From positions 1-64,000 of IMG/VR virus record IMGVR_UViG_3300035183_000720: DNA of 64,000 nt; one strand, 5' to 3'. The notes beneath the pieces are model-generated. The model saw nothing but the letters and a program-made list of their open reading frames with translations. It was not told where the DNA came from and ran no database searches. Position 1 is the stretch's first letter, and each line of letters opens with the position of its first letter. This document shows positions 59,777 to 64,000 of the stretch, piece by piece. The position numbers and the translations under genes were made by a program. This DNA is from a virus.

Positions 59777-60343
59777 ATGGCACTCATCAAAATTCATAAA
59801 ACTACTACTTTGCCCGGCACGCTCGAAGGGCATAGTGTCTATCTCGTCGCGCCATCAACAAAACCCAATTACGTCGAGATGTATGTCACCAATGCGGCGG
59901 GTACTCAGGCGCGACGCATTATTAACTCAGATGACATCCAGGCGATGATTGATGCGTCCCTAGCGGGTTCTGGTAGTAATATCGAGATCGTCGCGGATAT
60001 TGCCGCGCGTGACGCTCTCACAAAAACTAATGGCAAATACGTACTAGTACTTGATGCGACCGGCGATTCGACTGTTAACAGTGGCGCGGCGTCTTATGTT
60101 TGGCGAGCAGCTACCAATCAGTGGATCAAGCTGACTGAATACGAGTCGATGGATCTGACCATCACCTGGGCAATGATCCAGGGCAAACCATCTTCGTCTC
60201 CCTCGGCTATCGACACTGCAGTGTCAAACAGCCACACGCACCCCAATCTTACGCAACTTGGTAAGGTCGGGGAGGATGCCAACGGCGATTTTACCTATAA
60301 CGGCGACTATCCGCGGGCGAGGTTAGAAACATCAGGCTGGTAA
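59777..60343 (+). CDS. Tail-fibre associated protein
   Basis: 188 aa. Start IKIHKTTTLPGTLEGHSVYLVAPSTKPNYVEMYVTN and NGKYVLVLDATGDSTVNSGAASYVW resemble fibre-module proteins; the end SNSHTHPNLTQLGKVGEDANGDFTYNG is the HTHPN-type motif common at fibre ends. Composition is clearly more GC-rich than its neighbours, a sign of separate origin. AGAGAGGTTAT site. Confidence 0.65.
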   Translation: MALIKIHKTTTLPGTLEGHSVYLVAPSTKPNYVEMYVTNAAGTQARRIINSDDIQAMIDASLAGSGSNIEIVADIAARDALTKTNGKYVLVLDATGDSTVNSGAASYVWRAATNQWIKLTEYESMDLTITWAMIQGKPSSSPSAIDTAVSNSHTHPNLTQLGKVGEDANGDFTYNGDYPRARLETSGW

Positions 60344-60346
60344 GGC

Positions 60347-60559
60347 ATGGCTGCAATACGATTTACTAAAGTTGTAGCAAATTTACCAGCAACGCTTGAG
60401 CCCAATACACTTTACTTAGTGCGAGTCGGGGCAGGCTTTGACTTGTATGCTTCTGATATGACAGGAAGCGTCGCGTACTTAATTAACAAAGACACTTCAA
60501 CCCCCTCTACCAACCTAGGACTTGTATATGCTATGCGCCTTAATATGTTTGTGCTTTAA
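60347..60559 (+). CDS. Small fibre-module protein (70 aa)
   Basis: IRFTKVVANLPATLEPNTLYLVRVGAGFDLYASDMTGSVAYLINKD has the same opening plan as the preceding protein (K-I-H-K-T-T-T-LPGTLEGHSVYLV). It may be a shortened paralogue of its N-terminal domain. Starts 3 bp after it. Likely structural. Confidence 0.6.
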   Translation: MAAIRFTKVVANLPATLEPNTLYLVRVGAGFDLYASDMTGSVAYLINKDTSTPSTNLGLVYAMRLNMFVL

Positions 60560-60571
60560 GGAGTAAAACAC

Positions 60572-61312
60572 ATGGCTGCTAATACCTCACCGATCTTTTC
60601 TCGTGCTGGCGACATTCAAGGCGGTGTAGTTCTAACTACCGCTGCCAATGATTATAATGGACAAAATGCCAACAACGCCGTAGTTTTCACTGCCGATTCT
60701 ACGAATGGCGGATATATTCAGCGTTTGCGCTTCAAAGCGCTAGGTACTAACGTCGCTACGGTGTGTCGAATCTATATTAATAACGGCCAAGGGCGTTTTG
60801 CTTCAGTTGTTTCAGCGCCTTCTTCCGCCCCTACAGGAACTGCCTCTACGTCAGGGGGCAGTCTACAATCGGGGTCCTATTACGCTAAGATCGTTGCCGT
60901 CGATCAATACGGTGTCCCAACCTCACCGTCGCCAGAATCCACAGCCGTTTCAGTCACTGGCCCTACGGGATCTATCACTTGGAACTGGACAGCGGTGACA
61001 GGCGCAGTAAGTTATATGATCTTTGTGGGGAGTGTTTCGGGTGGACAAGTATCGTACTTCACTTCAAACACAAATTCATTTACTCAGACGGCCCCTACTG
61101 GAATTGTCAAATCTATAAACGGCTCAACTACTAATAACTGGCTGTACGGTGAACTTTCTTTACCAGCCACCACGGCCTCTGCGACTGCAGCTACTATCGA
61201 GGCTGATTACCCACTGAACTTTGTTCTACCTCCAGGGTATTCTATTATAGTCGGTCTAGGAACAACGGTTGCCGCTGGTTGGGCAGTTACTGCCATTGGA
61301 GGCAAGTACTGA
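60572..61312 (+). CDS. Virion surface/fibre protein with fibronectin-like insertion
   Basis: 246 aa. N- and C-terminal parts (GGVVLTTAANDYNGQNANNAVVFTADSTNGGYIQRLRFKA; EADYPLNFVLPPGYSIIVGLGT) form one domain. Residues ~85-175 hold an inserted Fn3-like stretch (YYAKIVAVDQYGVPTSPSPES, ITWNWTAVTGAVSYMIFVGSV). Such surface proteins bind receptors or decorate capsids or fibres. GGAGTAAAACAC site. Stop overlaps the adhesin start (TGATG). Confidence 0.65.
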   Translation: MAANTSPIFSRAGDIQGGVVLTTAANDYNGQNANNAVVFTADSTNGGYIQRLRFKALGTNVATVCRIYINNGQGRFASVVSAPSSAPTGTASTSGGSLQSGSYYAKIVAVDQYGVPTSPSPESTAVSVTGPTGSITWNWTAVTGAVSYMIFVGSVSGGQVSYFTSNTNSFTQTAPTGIVKSINGSTTNNWLYGELSLPATTASATAATIEADYPLNFVLPPGYSIIVGLGTTVAAGWAVTAIGGKY

Positions 61313-62253
61313 TGCTAGATGTGATGCATTTAGCTGAACAGCCAGGCGCGGATGTTCAGATTTTTAGAGGTACGGGAGCGACTGGTGCTCCCGCATGGTT
61401 GACTTGGCAGAAACGCCGCGGTGTGTCGATGTGCTATATGATTTGTATTGGTGGCGGTGGCGGAGGAGGATCAGGAGCGGTTGGCGCGGCTTCTACTGCG
61501 GCAGGCGGCGGAGGAGGAGGATCAGGCAGTCAATCTATGTTAGTTATCCCTGCCTGCCTCTTACCTGATACTTTATTTGTAAGCGTAGGTAGAGGAGGGG
61601 ATCCAGGTACAGCGGGTGCACAATCAATTGTTTCAACTCAGCCTCATACTTCGAATATACAGAATTATGTTTTACTTGCCAATGGTGGTGGCGCTGGTGG
61701 TATCGCTTCAGGCTCAACCGCTGGTGCTGCTGGCAATGCTGGTTCAGCTGCTACAATAGCCTCCTGTCCTCTTGCTGGGTTGGGGGTTTACATTTTCCTT
61801 GCCGGTCAAGCTGGCGGGGCTGGAGGTGGTACGGTTATCGGCACTTCAATCACATACCCCACAAATGGCGTAGTTGTTACTGGCGGGGCTGGAGGTGGAG
61901 GACTTCCTGCGCTTTCGACCGCAGGAAGTAACGGCGGAGTAATTACTGCTCTTACGCAACCAACGTATTTTGTCGGTAGCCCAGGAGGAGTCGGCGGAGC
62001 TGCAAGTAACTCCCCAGGTAGTAATGGATCAAACGGAGCTAGCTTGTTTCCGAAGCTGCTTTATGGTTGGGGTGGAACAGGTGGGGGAAGTGGCGGTTTA
62101 GGTGCATCAGGTGCTTCTACAGCCGCAGGGGGTCGAGGTGGTGATGGCGGTATGGGTTCTGGTGGCGGAGGCGGTGGGGGGGGATTTACTGGAGCTACGC
62201 AAGCCACGGGCGGTCGAGGCGGAGATGGTATTGTTATTATCATTTCATGGTGA
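61312..62253 (+). CDS. Glycine-rich tail-fibre adhesin
   Basis: 313 aa from ATG 61312. After ~50 residues (MLDVMHLAEQ) come many Gly-rich segments (GGGGGGGSGAVG, AAGGGGGGSGSQ, GGAGGGTVIG, GGTGGGSGGLG, GGRGGDGGMGSGGGGGGGG), ending GGRGGDGIVIIISW. Poly-Gly sandwich architecture and the final hydrophobic strand resemble T-even gp38-type adhesins and glycine-rich fibre tips that contact host receptors. Part of the compositionally distinct module, so host range here is likely exchanged by recombination. Confidence 0.72.
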   Translation: MLDVMHLAEQPGADVQIFRGTGATGAPAWLTWQKRRGVSMCYMICIGGGGGGGSGAVGAASTAAGGGGGGSGSQSMLVIPACLLPDTLFVSVGRGGDPGTAGAQSIVSTQPHTSNIQNYVLLANGGGAGGIASGSTAGAAGNAGSAATIASCPLAGLGVYIFLAGQAGGAGGGTVIGTSITYPTNGVVVTGGAGGGGLPALSTAGSNGGVITALTQPTYFVGSPGGVGGAASNSPGSNGSNGASLFPKLLYGWGGTGGGSGGLGASGASTAAGGRGGDGGMGSGGGGGGGGFTGATQATGGRGGDGIVIIISW

Positions 62254-62285
62254 ACATTTTCGAGGAAAGGAAAGGAGATTCAAAA

Positions 62286-62507
62286 ATGAAAACATTCGAT
62301 GAATTTCTCAAAGAAAGACATCTTACGCCAGCTGAATTAGAGAAACGCGAAGAAATTGCAAAAGCTATCGAAAAAGAACATCCTGATATACCCAAGGATC
62401 AAAAGATGGCAATTGCCACCGCGGCAGCTAAAAAAGCACTCAGGAAGAAAAAGAAGAAGAAAGGGATGGAAGGGAACGAAGAAAACAAAGAGAACGAGTC
62501 CATGTAA
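62286..62507 (+). CDS. Internal-head-protein-like small basic protein
   Basis: 73 aa. MKTFDEFLKERHL is strikingly close to T4 internal protein III (MKTYQEFIAEA), with an L-K-E gp21-type cleavage site. The rest is helical and highly charged (AELEKREEIAKAIEKEHP, then AKKALRKKKKKKG) with an acidic end. T4 internal proteins are packaged with DNA, cut by gp21 and injected to counter host defences. ATG 62286 follows AAAGGAGATTCAAAA. Confidence 0.7.
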   Translation: MKTFDEFLKERHLTPAELEKREEIAKAIEKEHPDIPKDQKMAIATAAAKKALRKKKKKKGMEGNEENKENESM

Positions 62508-62519
62508 AAGGAGTTCTAC

Positions 62520-63065
62520 ATGAATATCATAACCATATTTGATAAAATTTTTGGGAGCCCAAAACCCGAAGAACAAGCAAACAATGAAGGAGTTGAAAAC
62601 TTGAAGCCAAAATTTCATGTGCAATTAGCTCTATATAAAGGTCCGCCGAGGTATGATTGGCGGAACATTCTCTTCCACTATGCGGTTCGTCTACGAACTT
62701 TAAGCGAATGGAGCCATGCTGAACTAGTCATCAATGATGTTTGTTGGTCATCATCTGGCAGGGATGGGGGTGTTCGCGGCAAGATAATCAATCTCAATAG
62801 TGGAAGATGGGACGTACTCGATCTAAATTTAACTGACGAGCAGGCGGCTAAAGCTCTCGCTTGGTTCAAGACTCATGAAGGAGAAGGATATGATTGGTTG
62901 GGTGTTCTTTGCTTTATCCTACCTTTCGTGAAACAAGAACGTAAGCGCTGGACTTGCTTCGAGGCAATTGGTGAGGCTCTAGAGATGGAAAATTCTCATT
63001 GTTTGGATGCAAATGATCTCTTCGACTGGGCTCTTGAACATCTAGAGTCCGATGTCAAAGAATGA
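62520..63065 (+). CDS. Permuted papain-like / NlpC-P60 superfamily peptidase candidate
   Basis: 181 aa. WSHAELVINDVCWSSSGRDGGVRGKII near residues 62-90 (His), WDVLDLNLTDEQAAKALAWFKTHEGEGYDWLGVL near 95-125, and WTCFEAIGEALEM near residue 142 (candidate Cys) follow the YiiX-like permuted papain fold found in many phages. The reaction could be amide or thioester hydrolysis; target unknown. AAAGGAGTTCTAC site. Last gene before the two early cassettes. Confidence 0.65.
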   Translation: MNIITIFDKIFGSPKPEEQANNEGVENLKPKFHVQLALYKGPPRYDWRNILFHYAVRLRTLSEWSHAELVINDVCWSSSGRDGGVRGKIINLNSGRWDVLDLNLTDEQAAKALAWFKTHEGEGYDWLGVLCFILPFVKQERKRWTCFEAIGEALEMENSHCLDANDLFDWALEHLESDVKE

Positions 63066-63082
63066 AAATTTTTTAAAAAATT

Positions 63083-63120
63083 GCTTGACATCTTGTGAAG
63101 GTTGTGCTATAATATAATCG
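63083..63120 (+). promoter_or_regulatory. Consensus sigma70 promoter, copy 1 of a 38-bp direct repeat
   Basis: TTGACA (63085-63090), a 17-bp spacer and TATAAT (63108-63113). The 38 bp from 63083 to 63120 are repeated without change at 63497-63534. Both are followed by a conserved TGTGAAAAGGAGA leader with the ribosome site. Confidence 0.92.
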
Positions 63121-63144
63121 AAAGTTGTGAAAAGGAGACATATC

Positions 63145-63417
63145 ATGAAAAACGATCTTTTGTATACGATTGCGTTGAATGGCCATGACGTCCTTGCAGT
63201 CATTCCGCAGGGCCAAGGCAGAAGCGTGAAAGCTACGATTCAAACAGCAGTCGATGAAGCTGGAATCACTGACTACAGCGGAATTCAGATCTTCCTCAAC
63301 TGCGAGCTAAAAGATGAAGCGTTCGAAGGTGATTTGGTTCTGTATCGCTCGAAGAAAACAGGTGATCTGATTGATGCTCGCGGCAATCCTCGGCTCTGTG
63401 CCATCTTGCCTGAGTAA
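63145..63417 (+). CDS. Small unknown early protein (90 aa)
   Basis: Start ATG 63145 after AAAAGGAGACATATC. DLLYTIALNGHDVLAVIPQGQGRSVKATIQTAV and EGDLVLYRSKKTGDLIDARGNPRLCAILPE. Compact, strand-rich. Strong early promoter and own hairpin make it a one-gene early cassette, the usual setting for host-takeover proteins. Function unknown. Confidence 0.65.
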   Translation: MKNDLLYTIALNGHDVLAVIPQGQGRSVKATIQTAVDEAGITDYSGIQIFLNCELKDEAFEGDLVLYRSKKTGDLIDARGNPRLCAILPE

Positions 63418-63457
63418 TTACATGCAGATCCTTTCGCTCTCAAAACTAACATGTTTA

Positions 63458-63473
63458 AGGACAAGGATGTCCT
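63458..63473 (+). terminator. Short hairpin ending early cassette 1
   Basis: AGGACA/TGTCCT 6-bp stem with AGGA loop, followed by CCCCTAAAAATTTTTC. The near-identical hairpin recurs at 63983-63998 after cassette 2. Confidence 0.5.
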
Positions 63474-63496
63474 CCCCTAAAAATTTTTCAAAAAGC

Positions 63497-63534
63497 GCTT
63501 GACATCTTGTGAAGGTTGTGCTATAATATAATCG
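63497..63534 (+). promoter_or_regulatory. Consensus sigma70 promoter, copy 2 of the 38-bp repeat
   Basis: TTGACA (63499-63504), a 17-bp spacer and TATAAT (63522-63527), identical over 38 bp to the promoter at 63083-63120. Confidence 0.92.
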
Positions 63535-63557
63535 TGAAATGTGAAAAGGAGAATATC

Positions 63558-63965
63558 ATGATGAAAAAGTTCACTCTTTCAGCTGGCAAGTACTACCTCG
63601 GTGATCCTCGTCGCGTCATTTCTGATCGCGATGCGTGGATTGAGTTCCTTGATAGCTGCGGATATCTTGTAGCTTCTCCTGAAGCTCGCAACGGAGAAGA
63701 CAAATTTTGGGCTTACGGAACTACTATTGGTAGTAAGACCTATCATTGCAGCAAAGGCAAAGAGTTGCATTCTGATTCTGGATTAGTTGGAATTGTTCCT
63801 CTCAATGTCGTCGAAAAGTACTACCGCGGAGATATCAATAAAATCAGTGACCTCGGTATCATCGTTGAGTTTGGCGATACATTCGACGCAATCTTCGATA
63901 CCAAAAATGAAGTAACTCACGTCTTTGGTGACATTCATGTCTACGCAGGTAATGATGGGCAGTGA
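63558..63965 (+). CDS. Unknown early protein (GKYYLGDP family)
   Basis: 135 aa, start ATG 63558 after AAAAGGAGAATATC. KKFTLSAGKYYLGDPRRVISDRDAWIEFLDSCG opening is shared with a widespread family of small phage proteins (KYY[LI]GDP) of unknown function; WAYGTTIGSKTYHC and SDSGLVGIVPLNVVEKY follow the same family pattern. Own consensus promoter and hairpin, so an early cassette like the one before it. Confidence 0.75.
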   Translation: MMKKFTLSAGKYYLGDPRRVISDRDAWIEFLDSCGYLVASPEARNGEDKFWAYGTTIGSKTYHCSKGKELHSDSGLVGIVPLNVVEKYYRGDINKISDLGIIVEFGDTFDAIFDTKNEVTHVFGDIHVYAGNDGQ

Positions 63966-63982
63966 CTGCGAGCACCTGCTGA

Positions 63983-63998
63983 AGGACAGGGATGTCCT
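63983..63998 (+). terminator. Short hairpin ending early cassette 2
   Basis: AGGACA/TGTCCT stem with GGGA loop, matching 63458-63473. The window ends 2 bp later, so any T-run is not visible. Confidence 0.4.
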
Positions 63999-64000
63999 CT

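Noticed and set aside
62061-62243. Minus-strand Pro-rich reading frame
   Set aside because: Shadow of the plus-strand poly-Gly adhesin; no ribosome site.

Overview
This window is an internal stretch of a T4-like myovirus (class Caudoviricetes). The evidence is a nearly complete T4-style core: large terminase, sheath, tube, portal, prohead protease, scaffold and major capsid (genes 17-18-19-20-core-21-22-23); uvsY/uvsW/uvsX; the late sigma factor 55 with 33 and the 46/47 nuclease; clamp and clamp loader 45/44/62; regA; DNA polymerase 43; helicase 41; primase 61; RNase H; ssDNA-binding 32; dexA and dsbA. Base composition is AT-rich. Lambda-style spanins with a lipoprotein imply a Gram-negative host, and a phage-encoded PEP-CTERM protein suggests that the host has an exosortase system. 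I cannot name the host.

Layout. Positions 1-260 hold the end of a highly folded RNA. 686-2053 holds a PEP-CTERM exported protein and small membrane or unknown proteins. 2054-11252 is the head/tail module. 11346-17831 carries lysozyme, a tube-like tail protein, recombination genes, sigma 55 and 47/46. 17896-25666 is the replication module, in which gp43 is split into two overlapping genes. 26226-30507 is a 7-deazaguanine DNA-modification cluster (folE, queC, a stand-alone class II amidotransferase, dpdA, queE). 31912-34615 is a cassette of a nucleotidyltransferase candidate, a ligase-like protein and an NMN-adenylyltransferase-like protein. 34630-38356 is baseplate/tail. 38341-41091 lies on the minus strand (embedded Rz/Rz1 spanins and two unknown genes) and is interrupted by a TnpB element sitting in an old duplication. 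41280-48541 holds primase, PhoH, RNase H, a RecB-like nuclease, a SleB-like hydrolase, gp33 and gp32. 48648-56626 holds two giant PARP-domain paralogues. 56764-59165 holds dexA, dsbA and a AAA+ ATPase. 59169-62253 is a tail-fibre/adhesin module of different composition. 62286-63965 holds an internal-protein-like gene, a papain-like peptidase and two early-gene cassettes.

Regulation is readable. Near-perfect sigma70 promoters (TTGACA, 17 bp, TATAAT or close) precede early/replication genes and are often buried in the 3' end of the preceding gene. T4-late-type boxes (TATAAATA and mostly AATAAATA/GATAAATA) precede structural and virion genes.

The most novel signal is a short N-terminal peptide of the form M-x-[ST/F]-F-[KED]-[EQ]-[FW]-[LIF]-x-x-E. 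It resembles the T4 internal-protein capsid-targeting propeptide with its gp21 cleavage site after L/I-x-E. It occurs on a nucleotidyltransferase candidate, a ligase-like enzyme, both PARPs, a AAA+ ATPase and a small basic protein. It also occurs internally in the NMNAT-like protein and before the last domain of both PARPs. I infer a set of NAD/nucleic-acid enzymes packaged in the head and injected with the DNA. A second strong inference is that DpdA ends in the same clamp-binding-like tail as the polymerase (VTLDSFFE versus VTLESFF), which suggests DNA modification coupled to the replisome.
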